Part shown: positions 1 through 8,805 of the stretch, piece after piece
Numbering within the stretch: the first letter of the stretch is position 1
Layout: every line of letters begins with the position of its first letter
The notes under the pieces: model-generated
What the model was told of the DNA's origin: nothing
Seen by the model: the letters and a program-made list of their open reading frames with translations, nothing else
Database searches by the model: none
Translations under genes and position numbers: made by a program
From: Funiculus sociatus GB2-C1
Lineage (GTDB): Bacteria; Cyanobacteriota; Cyanobacteriia; Cyanobacteriales; FACHB-T130
DNA: 64,000 nt
NCBI RefSeq assembly: GCF_039962115.1
Contig: NZ_JAMPKJ010000020.1
Coordinates: forward strand, 25,904-89,903
Direction: 5' to 3'

Positions 1-604
1 TGTAGATTACTTTTGTTTGAAGGTTATGAAGTGAATTATTGTTCAATTGCCCAATAAAAGAAAGAGCTACTTGGAATACTTTACATAAATACAAGGATTA
101 TTCAGACGCATAGCAGTTTATGAAGCTTTCTGAGATTCACAAATGCTTCTGAGAGTTATATTAGAGGTTTTTAAGGATTTTATGTATTTTGTATTTGTAA
201 ATCGGTACAATAAACAAAAAAAAATATATGATCCAAAAGGTTTACAGCAAAGGCGGAAACTAAAAAACCCAGGCAATTGAGGAGTCGGTCGGCAAATAGC
301 AGGGGCGATAAAGTCTTAAATAGCGGCGCTAAGTCGGATAGACTTCGACTAATCGGCTAAACTGGCTGAAGAATAGGGCTTTTTAAGAGGAGCTGAGAGT
401 CCGATGTAAGTGGATTCGGAATAAGCGTGAATACTTGTTAAGTTTTCAGCAGTAGTTTTAAATAGATCGGGTTTGGGTTCATCGCCAGGGAGAGGCTTAA
501 CTTAACTAGAAGAAACTAGCCTTATATATATAGGACTCTTGGATGCGGGAGACGCATTTATATTTAGTAGCCCTGCGATCGCATTCTAGGTAAATTGACT
601 AAAA
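1..604. other. Intergenic region upstream of thiO/thiG, no gene seen
   Basis: No convincing coding region. The first 240 bases are AT-rich. From about 270 to 530 there are several short self-complementary stretches, for example TCCGA/TCGGA near 400-420 and CTAGAAGAAACTAG near 505-520, so a structured leader or small RNA is possible. A CTGAGAG string near 391 recalls one arm of the TPP riboswitch, but the second conserved arm is absent, so I make no riboswitch call. Confidence 0.4.
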
Positions 605-2632
605 ATGAACACAGAAAGTGACATTCTCATCATCGGCGGCGGCGCGATCGCTTTGAGCATCGCCGTTGAACTTCGCTTGCGGGGTGCAACCGTCACCGTG
701 CTGAGTCGCGACTTTAAATCAGCAGCTGCTCATGCTGCTGCTGGAATGCTGGCACCACAGGCAGAAGGTATCCCGCCTGGTGCGATGCTAGATTTGTGTA
801 TGCGATCGCGCTCTATGTATCCAGACTGGGCCAGCAAACTAGAACAACTCTCAGGCAGATCCATCGGCTACTGGCCCAACGGCATCTTGGCACCAGTTTA
901 TGTTAGTAGGAACGTAAGCGATGCGGTGGTCAGCAAAGCATTGCCGCTAGAATCCGTTGCTAAAAGCGATGAATCCGCCACGACGCTTCACCCGTCTACA
1001 CAGTCGTCAGTCGTCAGCACTTGGCTAGACAAAGAAGCAATTCATCAAATTCAACCGGGATTAGGTGCCGAAGTTGTCGGTGGGTGGTGGTATCCCGAAG
1101 ATGGTCAAGTAGACAATCGCGCATTAGCTCAAGCATTGTGGATAGCCGCACAGGAATTGGGCGTAACCCTCAAAGAAGGCGTTGCAGCTGAGGCGATACA
1201 GCAACAAAATCGGCGAGTAACTGGTGTCAGAACATCTGCGGGTGATTTTCGCGCCCGACACTATGTTTTAGCTACTGGCGCGTGGTCTAACGAATTGTTA
1301 CCCCTACCAGTACATCCAAAAAAAGGGCAAATGCTATCCGTTTCATCCCCTCTGGTTGCTGGGGAATTACGTCGGGTACTGTATGGTGAGGAAATCTACA
1401 TCGTGCCGCGTCGGGATGGCAGAATTGTAATTGGAGCCACCAGCGAGGATGTAGGATTCATACCCCACAACACCCCGACAGGTATAAAAACTTTGCTGGA
1501 AAGGGCTATTCGGCTTTATCCAGCCTTAAAAGACTTTCCTATTCAAGAATTTTGGTGGGGTTTTCGACCAGCCACACCCGATGAATTACCAATTCTCGGC
1601 GCTAGCTCTTGCGAGAATTTAACCCTCGCGACTGGTCACTACCGCAATGGTATTTTGCTGGCTCCCGTGACTGCTTCCGTTTTAGCAGACCTAATTTGGC
1701 AGCAAAAGTCTGACCCCTTGCTAGAGCATTTTCACTACTCCAGGTTCTACGCTGGATCTAGACTTGTTAATGCAACTCCAAAAATGCTTCAATTAAGCCG
1801 TCCTACTTCTTCTGACCTGGATCAGTCCTCGGATCTCCCAGCCGACCCCTTAATAATCGCTGGTCGCACGTTCAAATCTCGCTTGATGACGGGAACGGGC
1901 AAGTATCGCAGCATAGAAGAAATGCAGCAAAGTGTTATTGCTAGCGGCTGTGAGATTGTGACTGTGGCGGTGCGTCGGGTGCAAACAAAGGCACCGGGAC
2001 ACGAAGGGCTGGCGGAGGCGCTGGATTGGACGAAAATCTGGATGCTACCTAATACTGCTGGCTGTAAAACTGCTGAAGAGGCGATTCGGGTGGCGCGTCT
2101 AGGACGGGAGATGGCAAAGTTGTTGGGACAGGAAGACAATAATTTTGTCAAGTTAGAGGTGATTCCTGACTTGAAGTATCTGCTACCTGACCCGATTGGC
2201 ACTTTGGAAGCAGCGGAACAACTGGTTAAGGAAGGCTTTGCTGTGCTGCCTTACATTAATGCTGATCCGTTGCTGGCAAAGCGTTTGGAAGAGGTTGGCT
2301 GTGCAACAGTAATGCCTTTGGGTTCGCCGATTGGTTCCGGACAAGGGATTAAGAATGAGGCGAATATTCAAATTATCATTGAGAATGCCGGAATTCCGGT
2401 GGTGGTGGATGCGGGGCTGGCAACGCCCAGCGAGGCTTCTCAGGCTATGGAAATGGGGGCGGATGCGGTTTTGATCAATAGTGCGATCGCGGGGGCTAAA
2501 AATCCGGCGGCAATGGCTCGCGCCATGAGTTTAGGTGTCCAAGCAGGTCGTCTGGCTAACCTCGCTGGACGTATACCTGTGAAAGTCTACGCCAGTGCTA
2601 GTTCTCCCCTAAGCGGCACGATTAGTGACTAG
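605..2632 (+). CDS. thiO/thiG: Bifunctional glycine oxidase ThiO / thiazole synthase ThiG fusion
   Basis: Makes the thiazole half of thiamine. The N-terminal part (about residues 1-375) is a FAD-dependent glycine oxidase: it opens with a beta strand and the GGGAIA dinucleotide-binding turn at about residues 11-16, and yields the dehydroglycine needed for thiazole. The C-terminal part starts near D414 ([10 protein letters not shown]) and is ThiG, with TGTGKY near its start and the KLEV motif whose lysine (K516) is the expected Schiff-base residue for the pentose phosphate. The 675-residue length fits the fused form known in cyanobacteria. Between the domains is a short low-complexity linker. 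Near residues 115-145 the ThiO part has a Ser/Thr-rich stretch encoded partly by repeated GTCGTCA units, which looks like captured intergenic repeat. Cytosolic. The gene stands alone; no other thi gene is in the window. Confidence 0.95.
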   Translation: MNTESDILIIGGGAIALSIAVELRLRGATVTVLSRDFKSAAAHAAAGMLAPQAEGIPPGAMLDLCMRSRSMYPDWASKLEQLSGRSIGYWPNGILAPVYVSRNVSDAVVSKALPLESVAKSDESATTLHPSTQSSVVSTWLDKEAIHQIQPGLGAEVVGGWWYPEDGQVDNRALAQALWIAAQELGVTLKEGVAAEAIQQQNRRVTGVRTSAGDFRARHYVLATGAWSNELLPLPVHPKKGQMLSVSSPLVAGELRRVLYGEEIYIVPRRDGRIVIGATSEDVGFIPHNTPTGIKTLLERAIRLYPALKDFPIQEFWWGFRPATPDELPILGASSCENLTLATGHYRNGILLAPVTASVLADLIWQQKSDPLLEHFHYSRFYAGSRLVNATPKMLQLSRPTSSDLDQSSDLPADPLIIAGRTFKSRLMTGTGKYRSIEEMQQSVIASGCEIVTVAVRRVQTKAPGHEGLAEALDWTKIWMLPNTAGCKTAEEAIRVARLGREMAKLLGQEDNNFVKLEVIPDLKYLLPDPIGTLEAAEQLVKEGFAVLPYINADPLLAKRLEEVGCATVMPLGSPIGSGQGIKNEANIQIIIENAGIPVVVDAGLATPSEASQAMEMGADAVLINSAIAGAKNPAAMARAMSLGVQAGRLANLAGRIPVKVYASASSPLSGTISD

Positions 2633-2797
2633 GGATTGGGGATTGGGGATTAGGGGCTGGGGAGTGAGAATTCTTCTCTTCTGCTCTGCCCCTAGCCTCT
2701 CAAATATAACTAGGGATTGGGGATTGGGGATTGGGGCTAGGGATTGGGGAGTGAGAATTATCCTCTTCTGCTCTACCCCTAACCTCTCAAATCTGAC
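2633..2797. repeat. Two direct copies of a unit containing GGGATTG heptamers (STRR)
   Basis: Directly after the thiO/thiG stop there are two head-to-tail copies of a unit of about 80 bases (about 2630-2709 and 2710-2797). Each copy holds several GGGATTG heptamers, then a GGGGAGTGAGAATT block, then a CTTCTGCTCT..CCCCTA..CTCTCAAAT block. Heptameric short tandem repeats of this kind are known from filamentous cyanobacteria. The repeat creates a spurious open frame across it. Confidence 0.8.
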
Positions 2798-2885
2798 TTT
2801 GTTAAAAAATATTACAAAAGTTAGAAAGTTTATCCAGCTTTTATTGTTACAATTGTTAAAACTTAAAAAGCCAAGGATATCATCT

Positions 2886-3065
2886 ATGAAATACACAACC
2901 GAAGATGGCGGACGTTTGAACAATTTTGCAGTTGAGCCAAAGGTTTACAAAGCAGAACCACCGACAGAAGCCCAAAAGCGCAACTACCTCTTCCTGAGCA
3001 TTGGCGCGATCGCTCTGCTTGGCGGCTTAATGTTCGTTGCTGTTTCAGCATCTAACTTAGGCTAA
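2886..3065 (+). CDS. psb34: Psb34 (Ssl1498-family) photosystem II assembly / light-harvesting-like protein
   Basis: A 59-residue protein with a soluble N-terminal half and one transmembrane helix (about residues 35-55). It has the family pattern: a YTTEDGGRLNNFA start, then EPKVYKAEPPT, then a hydrophobic Gly/Ala-rich helix. Family members are thylakoid proteins that bind a photosystem II assembly intermediate during conversion of the CP47 module to PSII. The ATG at 2886 is preceded by AAGGA at a suitable distance. An upstream in-frame extension runs into the STRR repeat and is not real. Single-gene unit that converges on the TPR gene. Confidence 0.85.
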   Translation: MKYTTEDGGRLNNFAVEPKVYKAEPPTEAQKRNYLFLSIGAIALLGGLMFVAVSASNLG

Positions 3066-3179
3066 TCCCACGCCCAGACACCTTCAAGGAACGGGCAGGA
3101 AAGGCAAAAGTAGAAAGTAGCTCCAAACAGAGAAAATGAGTTTCTTGGTTTTGCCTTTTACCTTAGATTGGGCGCGTAT

Positions 3180-3980
3180 TTAAAGCTGAATATTCTTCAT
3201 AGCGTCTAGTGCATTCTGGTAATTCTCTGTCCTTCCTTGGGCGCGGAACATATCTGCGGCTTTCTGAAAATCTGCAACGGCTGCTTTGCCGTTTCCTAAG
3301 CGTGTGTGGGTAATTGCCCGGTTATAGTAAGCGTCAGCAAATCTCCCATCTAAAGCAAGAGTTTGAGTGTAGTCTTCAAGTGCTTTCTGATTTTCAGATA
3401 GACGGTTATAAGCTATACCTCGGTTATAGTAAGCTCTAGCACTCTTGGGGTCGATGCGTAAGGCTTCGTTATAATCCTCAATTGCCGCTTTAGTATCGCC
3501 TTGGTCGTCGCGGGCATTGCCCCGATTAATATAAACATTTGCATCTTTGGGATTGAGCCGAATCGCTTCTGTAGAATCTGCGATCGCTTCTTGATAATTC
3601 TTTAGAAGGTAATGGGAATAAGCCCGGTTGCCGTAGGCGTTGGCATAATCCGGATTTATTCGCAAGGCTTCGGTGTAATCTTTTATTGCATCCTGGTAAG
3701 CTCCCAGGATATGACGAGCATAACCCCTGTTGTAGTATGACTCAACATCGTTGGGAGCAAGACGGATAGATTCGTCAAAATCTGCGATCGCGCCTTTGAA
3801 GTCACCTGCATCTAGTTTGTCAACGCCCCGATTATAAAAATCGACAGCACTCATTTGAGTCTGGGCGATCTCATTGACATTCAGTAACTGACTAGAGGGA
3901 TTGGCACGGACAGCAGAGGGAAGCCCACCGATTACCGTAGAGATTAAGAGAATGGCGATATTTCTGCAAATGGATTTCAT
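3180..3980 (-). CDS. Secreted tetratricopeptide repeat protein
   Basis: 266 residues. An N-terminal hydrophobic segment (about residues 5-26, ending in an AxA-like VRANP) looks like a signal peptide, so the protein is probably periplasmic or thylakoid-luminal. From about residue 46 there are six consecutive 34-residue TPR units with the usual YYNRG..A...L...Y..AI.DY..A..I.P pattern. TPR arrays are protein-binding scaffolds. Nothing in the sequence shows the partner. No enzyme domain is present. Transcribed alone. Confidence 0.85.
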   Translation of the reverse strand: MKSICRNIAILLISTVIGGLPSAVRANPSSQLLNVNEIAQTQMSAVDFYNRGVDKLDAGDFKGAIADFDESIRLAPNDVESYYNRGYARHILGAYQDAIKDYTEALRINPDYANAYGNRAYSHYLLKNYQEAIADSTEAIRLNPKDANVYINRGNARDDQGDTKAAIEDYNEALRIDPKSARAYYNRGIAYNRLSENQKALEDYTQTLALDGRFADAYYNRAITHTRLGNGKAAVADFQKAADMFRAQGRTENYQNALDAMKNIQL

Positions 3981-4082
3981 AGCTTGATTTTCTCGCCCAA
4001 CTGAAAAGAACTGAGTGTTGAATAGAAGTTCTGAGTTATTAATTAGTTCCTCGTTACTCCTAAATCAACATTCAGAACTATT

Positions 4083-6143
4083 TTAAGTTGCAGCTGGCTG
4101 AACTTCTTGATCTACCAACTGCCGAAACTGGATCACATCTTGCCGAGGATCGGAGTGGCTGACACTAACGGACAAGCGATCGCCCAATTTCACTGACTTG
4201 GTGAAACGCATTGCCAACTCTAAACCCAAATCCTCTAACAAAATTAATCCTAACCTGTCGTCTTCTCGCAGCCAGCGCAGCATCAACGCCTGCCAAACCT
4301 GATCGGCGTGACGGCGCAGATACTCCAGACCCCAATAACGATTTGTCTGGCGTTCCACTAATCTTGCTTCTTGGGCCGCAGTGCCAATACCCACCATGAC
4401 TTCTTGCAACTCTTGGGCTGAAAATGGCGTTGGTTCGCCGCGCAGGTGTGCCTTAAGCTGGAAGTGAGCCAGCAAGTCGCTGTAGCGGCGAATTGGCGAT
4501 GTCACCTGAGTGTAGGTTTCCAATCCCAAACCTGCGTGTCGTCCTGGCGTGGTACTCATTTCACTGCGAGGCATACGCCCGCGCATGGCACAATACCGGA
4601 CTGGGCCTGCTGGCAGTTGCAACAATTCCTCTTCTGAGGGAAGTTCCGGTTGGGGTTGACTCCGGAAAGGCAGGGGAATATCGTGAGCCTTGGCGTACTT
4701 AGCTGCAACTTCCCCGGTGAGAATCATCATCTCTGCCACGAGTTGCCGTGCTGGAGAGTCTTCCAGAATGTCAATGGTGATTTCGTCACCATTAACTTTA
4801 ATCATCGCTTCTGGCATATGGATGTTAATCGCCCCTTGAGACTGTCGCCATAACTGGCGCAGTTTAGCCCACTTAGCGATCGCTGCTATCTCCGGTTCTC
4901 CCTGGATACCCAGTTGGAGCATCTCATCCACATCTTCATAAGTCAGGCGATAAGTCGGCTTGATTATACTGGCTTGGATGCCATATTCTTGTACTGCACC
5001 CACTTCATCCAAAATCACCCCAAACGAGAGCGCACTACAAATTTTTCCCTGAACCAAACTCATTGGCCCAGTTGCCAGTTCCGGCGGGAACATCGGAATC
5101 ATCCCCGTCGGTAAATACACCGTAGTAGTGCGCCGTCTGGCTTCCAAATCTAATTCGTCGCCTGGAGAAACCAAACGCGAGGGGTCTGCGATGTGTATCC
5201 AAAGCTTTTGACGACCATCTTCGAGGTATTCAACACTCAAACCGTCGTCTATTTCTTTGGTACTTTCATCATCAATCGTGTAAACCTTCAAATGAGTCAG
5301 ATCCAGTCGGTTGTCTTCCAGATCGCTCGGCGTTTCTTTAGCATATTGCTTCGCCACGTCTAACACCTTATCGGAAAAGTGAACTGGGATCTGACTGCGC
5401 CGCACATACAGGTTTTCGTGCGGACTCCACAATCCCAAATCTACCAGCAGTTGAAAAGCAGCTTGAGGAGTTCCGGGTCGTCCTAGATCGTTCATGGTTT
5501 CTAGGACGGGGGCTGGCGGGGGATAGGCGCGGTTCAGAGATTCTTGATTTAAGCCAGCACGAAGCATATCTGCTAGCACTGCGGCATACTTTTCTATTGC
5601 TTCTAGGCGTTGGCGATCGCGCCGCTCCCACTCCACCTGCTCGCCTGCGATCGCTTTTGATAAGCGTGCCATAAATTCTTGCCGAGAGGTGCGCCGCTCT
5701 TGCTCGACTTCTACTTGATGCTTTAGGTCGGCTACTTGAGTTGCGCTCCGAGGCTCATAGCGATCGCCCTTTTGCTTGAAATACAGTTTATCTTCAGATA
5801 GCAAACAGTGAGCCGCGTACACCAGTGGCGGACTTTGGTCGGAAAACAGCACTGATGCCATTTCCATTGGAGTAACGGTCGCCCCATCCTCTACCAACAG
5901 TTCCCACGCTACTTCTATACTTGTTGGGTCTAGATAGCGCTGCACCTCTTGCAGGAAACTGGAAATCTGTGCAGGCTTATAGCTTTGACCTGCAACCTCA
6001 TAGGTAATTTGTCGGGGATGGATGGTGTGGGATTGATTTTTGTCGTCTACCACAATCCAGTGCGTTTTCCCCTCTGGACGTTCTGTGACAGCAAGACGCC
6101 GCTCTCCATGCAGCCTAAACTCTATTAACGTTCCCTTCTCCAC
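4083..6143 (-). CDS. rnr: RNase II/RNase R family 3'-5' exoribonuclease
   Basis: 686 residues. Processive hydrolytic 3'-5' exoribonuclease of the RNB family. The catalytic RNB motif is at about residues 289-302 (TIDDESTKEIDDGL), with the aspartates that bind Mg. Later family blocks include IADPSRLV, YLPTGMIPMFP and the TSPIRRYSDLL stretch. The N-terminus holds an RNA-binding small barrel and the C-terminal 80 residues look S1-like. The length matches cyanobacterial and plastid RNR enzymes, shorter than E. coli RNase R. It lies downstream of rpmG and rpsR on the same strand, 159 bases after rpsR, so it is probably part of that ribosomal-protein operon. Whether to call it RNase II or R is a naming matter; the family is certain. 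Confidence 0.92.
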   Translation of the reverse strand: MEKGTLIEFRLHGERRLAVTERPEGKTHWIVVDDKNQSHTIHPRQITYEVAGQSYKPAQISSFLQEVQRYLDPTSIEVAWELLVEDGATVTPMEMASVLFSDQSPPLVYAAHCLLSEDKLYFKQKGDRYEPRSATQVADLKHQVEVEQERRTSRQEFMARLSKAIAGEQVEWERRDRQRLEAIEKYAAVLADMLRAGLNQESLNRAYPPPAPVLETMNDLGRPGTPQAAFQLLVDLGLWSPHENLYVRRSQIPVHFSDKVLDVAKQYAKETPSDLEDNRLDLTHLKVYTIDDESTKEIDDGLSVEYLEDGRQKLWIHIADPSRLVSPGDELDLEARRRTTTVYLPTGMIPMFPPELATGPMSLVQGKICSALSFGVILDEVGAVQEYGIQASIIKPTYRLTYEDVDEMLQLGIQGEPEIAAIAKWAKLRQLWRQSQGAINIHMPEAMIKVNGDEITIDILEDSPARQLVAEMMILTGEVAAKYAKAHDIPLPFRSQPQPELPSEEELLQLPAGPVRYCAMRGRMPRSEMSTTPGRHAGLGLETYTQVTSPIRRYSDLLAHFQLKAHLRGEPTPFSAQELQEVMVGIGTAAQEARLVERQTNRYWGLEYLRRHADQVWQALMLRWLREDDRLGLILLEDLGLELAMRFTKSVKLGDRLSVSVSHSDPRQDVIQFRQLVDQEVQPAAT

Positions 6144-6302
6144 AAATTTTTTGGCTTACCCTGTAACGTTCATCGGACAGCCTATCTTCGATTTTAGCGG
6201 CGTAGCGATTCTAGATTTTGTGGGGGCGAAGCAGTTTCTCCGCCTCCGATGATTTTAGATTCCTTCAATCCAAAATCCAAAATCCTTCCATCCTAAATTT
6301 AT

Positions 6303-6518
6303 TTACCCTTCGGCGTTGATAAAAGGTAACAAAGCTAGAATGCGAGCGCGTTTGATAGCCACAGTCAGGTCTCTTTGTTGCTTTGACGTTAGACCTGTAA
6401 TGCGACGCGGCAGAATTTTACCCCGTTCGGTGATAAATTTCCGCAACAGTTCGACATCTTTGTAGTCAATTGGATCGTCAGGTTTAATGGGGGAAAGGCG
6501 GCGACGGAAGTAAGTCAT
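6303..6518 (-). CDS. rpsR: 30S ribosomal protein S18
   Basis: 71 residues, the usual cyanobacterial length. Shows the S18 core: [11 protein letters not shown], then [11 protein letters not shown], then the basic [15 protein letters not shown]. Binds 16S rRNA next to S6 on the platform of the small subunit. Lies 65 bases downstream of rpmG on the same strand, the same order as the rpl33-rps18 pair in plastid genomes. Small basic protein, no oddities. Confidence 0.97.
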   Translation of the reverse strand: MTYFRRRLSPIKPDDPIDYKDVELLRKFITERGKILPRRITGLTSKQQRDLTVAIKRARILALLPFINAEG

Positions 6519-6583
6519 CGGTAATTTTTATTTGTTAGTGGTCAGTTGAAATCAAGGATTGTTTTCTTCCGATTAGCCAAGGA

Positions 6584-6778
6584 TTACTTGATTTCCTTGT
6601 GAATCGTGTGTGTGTTGCAGTGGGTGCAGAACTTCTTCAGTTCCAGTCTTGCCGTGGTGTTACGGCGGTTCTTCGTGGTTGTGTAGCGGGAAACACCTGG
6701 CGATCGCTTCGCTTGGTTTGTGCGACACTCGGTGCATTCCAACGTCACAATCAGTCGAACCCCCTTCTTACTTGCCAT
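6584..6778 (-). CDS. rpmG: 50S ribosomal protein L33
   Basis: 64 residues. Starts [15 protein letters not shown]. It has CxxC pairs (LECTEC near the start and FCTHC near the end), so this is the zinc-binding form of L33, and the [14 protein letters not shown] block typical of cyanobacteria and plastids. First gene of the rpmG-rpsR-rnr run. Part of the large subunit near the E site. Confidence 0.97.
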   Translation of the reverse strand: MASKKGVRLIVTLECTECRTNQAKRSPGVSRYTTTKNRRNTTARLELKKFCTHCNTHTIHKEIK

Positions 6779-6831
6779 AATGCTATTTCTACAAGATCCA
6801 GAGTTTGAACAAATTTAACCACAAATTACTA

Positions 6832-7377
6832 TTATTTCATACGATTCGTCACTTTAGCAACTATTTTTTTTAGTCGGATATCTAGTGAGAAACCTCGACG
6901 TGTCTGCACTATGCAGGTTCGCGCTACCCGGTCATGGAATGCTTGTTGCCACTCGGCATCAGCAACAGCCACCCCAAAATCGACTGCTAGGGGAGTAACC
7001 AAGAGCAGCAAAGATAATCCGTTAGTTACACCAATGCTCAGTCCAATCATAGCCAAAAGACTAGCAAGTCCCAGGATGCCTTCCCGCTTGCTTAGCTCAA
7101 AAAGTCCCGGTGTTTTGCGGAATTTGGGGTCGAGAACTTTCATATCCATTGCCCAACGTCCCAAACTCTGCCCTTTATTTTTGGCTGGCAGAAGCACCCG
7201 CAGACCCAACCATGCCACAATGAAAACTACTATCTGTGCGATCGGGACTAGGCCGGGAGTGTTTCCGCTAAAGGGCAAACTAATCAGCCAAACAGCCACA
7301 AAATCAATCGCGTAGGCAGCACACCGTCGCTCAATCGGAACTTTGGGTAATCGGCTGGTGGCTAGTTCGTTTGGCAT
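6832..7377 (-). CDS. RDD family membrane protein
   Basis: 181 residues from the ATG at 7377 (MPNELATSRLPK). An in-frame extension to 7410 adds only 11 weak residues. The sequence has the RDD-domain pattern: RRCAAYAIDFVAVW at the start of the first helix, then further hydrophobic helices, and the GQSLGRWAMDMKVLD block. RDD proteins are small polytopic membrane proteins of mostly unknown role, some linked to ion transport. Lies upstream of rpmG with a 53-base gap and is divergent from moeA. The link to the ribosomal operon may be positional only. Confidence 0.8.
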   Translation of the reverse strand: MPNELATSRLPKVPIERRCAAYAIDFVAVWLISLPFSGNTPGLVPIAQIVVFIVAWLGLRVLLPAKNKGQSLGRWAMDMKVLDPKFRKTPGLFELSKREGILGLASLLAMIGLSIGVTNGLSLLLLVTPLAVDFGVAVADAEWQQAFHDRVARTCIVQTRRGFSLDIRLKKIVAKVTNRMK

Positions 7378-7482
7378 GAAAAAAAGTGCTGACTGCTGAG
7401 AAGGGGACAAAGCAAGCAGTTCATGCTGGCTATTTCTATATTAAGCTTTTGTCCGTTGTGCTTCCTAGACAACTAATCCATT

Positions 7483-8727
7483 ATGGCAATGCTGTCGGTT
7501 AAACAAGCAGAGACAATAATTTTCGATTTAGTGCAACCTCTGGATAGAGAGATGGATACTGAGGTTGTAGATTTATTAGCTGCTAATGGTCGAATTTTAG
7601 CGGCGGCGGTGACGAGTGAGTTGGATTTTCCCCACTGGGACAATTCGGCGATGGATGGGTATGCGGTGCGATATGCTGATGTCGCTGGTTGTAGCGCCGA
7701 ACAACCAGCCTTGCTGGAAATTGTAGAGGAAATTCCGGCTGGATATCAACCACAGCGATCGCTCGAACCCGGACAAGCTTCGCGAATTTTGACCGGGGCG
7801 ATTATGCCTGACGGTGCTGATACAGTGGTAATGCAGGAAGTGACACGGCGAGAGGAAAACCGAGTCTTTATTTTAGCTTCCCCAGAACCGCAAGCTTTTG
7901 TGCGTCATCGCGCATCTTTTTACCAGGCGGGAACGCCCCTTTTAACAGCGGGAATAATTCTCAACGCTCCAGAAATCGCCATTTTAGCAGCTGCTCAATG
8001 TTCTGAGTTGCCAGTTTACCGCCGCCCCCGCGTGGCAATTCTGTCCACTGGTGACGAGTTGGTGACACCCGACCAACCCTTAAAACCCGGTCAAATTGTA
8101 GACTCAAATCAGTATGCCTTGGCTGCTTTAGTAGCGCAGAGTGGCGGAGAACCGCTGATGTTAGGAATTGTACCGGATGAGCCAGAAGTTCTCAAAGATG
8201 CGATCGCGCAAGCTGTATCTAGTGCTGACATGGTACTATCTTCCGGCGGTGTATCGGTGGGCGATTATGATTATGTGGATGAAATTCTCGCTCAACTGGG
8301 TGCAGAGATTCATCTTCGTGCTGTTGCAGTTAAACCTGGTAAACCGCTAACTGTCGCGACGTTTTCTAATAACCAAAATCCGGTTTTGTACTTTGGTTTA
8401 CCGGGAAATCCCGTGTCATCTTTGGTGAGTTTTTGGCGGTTTGTGCAACCTGCCATCAAGAAACTTGCAGGTTTAGCCGCAGGATGGGAACCTGTATTTA
8501 TGGAAGCGCGATCACGTCACGATTTGCATTCAGACGGCAAGCGAGAAACCTACCTTTGGGGCAAACTACATTTAGTAAACGGTGTCTACGAATTCCAAAA
8601 AGCAGGTGGTAGCCACAGTTCGGGTAATTTAATTAACCTAGCTCAAACCAACGGTCTTGCAGTTCTAAGAGTAGGTCAAGCTTCCATAAAAGCTGGAGAA
8701 CCAGTGCAAGTTTTACAAATTAACTAA
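7483..8727 (+). CDS. moeA: Molybdopterin molybdotransferase MoeA
   Basis: 414 residues. Inserts molybdate into adenylylated molybdopterin, the last step of molybdenum cofactor synthesis. Family motifs in order: FPHWDNSAMDGYAVR near residues 50-65, TGAIMPDGADTVVMQE near 105-120, ILSTGDELV near 185-195, SSGGVSVGDYDY near 255-266, and GLPGNPVSS near 305-313. All four MoeA subdomains, including the C-terminal beta-barrel, are present. The cofactor serves nitrate reductase in cyanobacteria. No other moa/moe gene is in the window. Convergent with the kinase gene; a hairpin lies between them. Confidence 0.95.
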   Translation: MAMLSVKQAETIIFDLVQPLDREMDTEVVDLLAANGRILAAAVTSELDFPHWDNSAMDGYAVRYADVAGCSAEQPALLEIVEEIPAGYQPQRSLEPGQASRILTGAIMPDGADTVVMQEVTRREENRVFILASPEPQAFVRHRASFYQAGTPLLTAGIILNAPEIAILAAAQCSELPVYRRPRVAILSTGDELVTPDQPLKPGQIVDSNQYALAALVAQSGGEPLMLGIVPDEPEVLKDAIAQAVSSADMVLSSGGVSVGDYDYVDEILAQLGAEIHLRAVAVKPGKPLTVATFSNNQNPVLYFGLPGNPVSSLVSFWRFVQPAIKKLAGLAAGWEPVFMEARSRHDLHSDGKRETYLWGKLHLVNGVYEFQKAGGSHSSGNLINLAQTNGLAVLRVGQASIKAGEPVQVLQIN

Positions 8728-8759
8728 ACTGACATTTTGTAACCTTATTTGAGCAGTCA

Positions 8760-8775
8760 GGAGGCGGTCGCCTCC
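8760..8775. terminator. GC-rich hairpin between moeA and the kinase gene
   Basis: GGAGGCG and CGCCTCC form a 7-bp perfect stem with a 2-base centre in the 78-base gap between two convergent genes. There is no clear U-run on either side, so it may be a weak bidirectional terminator or simply one of the interspersed hairpin repeats. Confidence 0.45.
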
Positions 8776-8805
8776 AGCTTGTTGCGAATAGTGCAAGATA
8801 TCAGT

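Noticed and set aside
360..440. TPP riboswitch before thiO/thiG
   Set aside because: Only a CTGAGAG word fits. The other conserved arm and the paired stems are missing.
2625..3065. 146-codon frame spanning the STRR repeat and psb34
   Set aside because: The upstream part is translated repeat. The real protein starts at 2886 with a good ribosome site.
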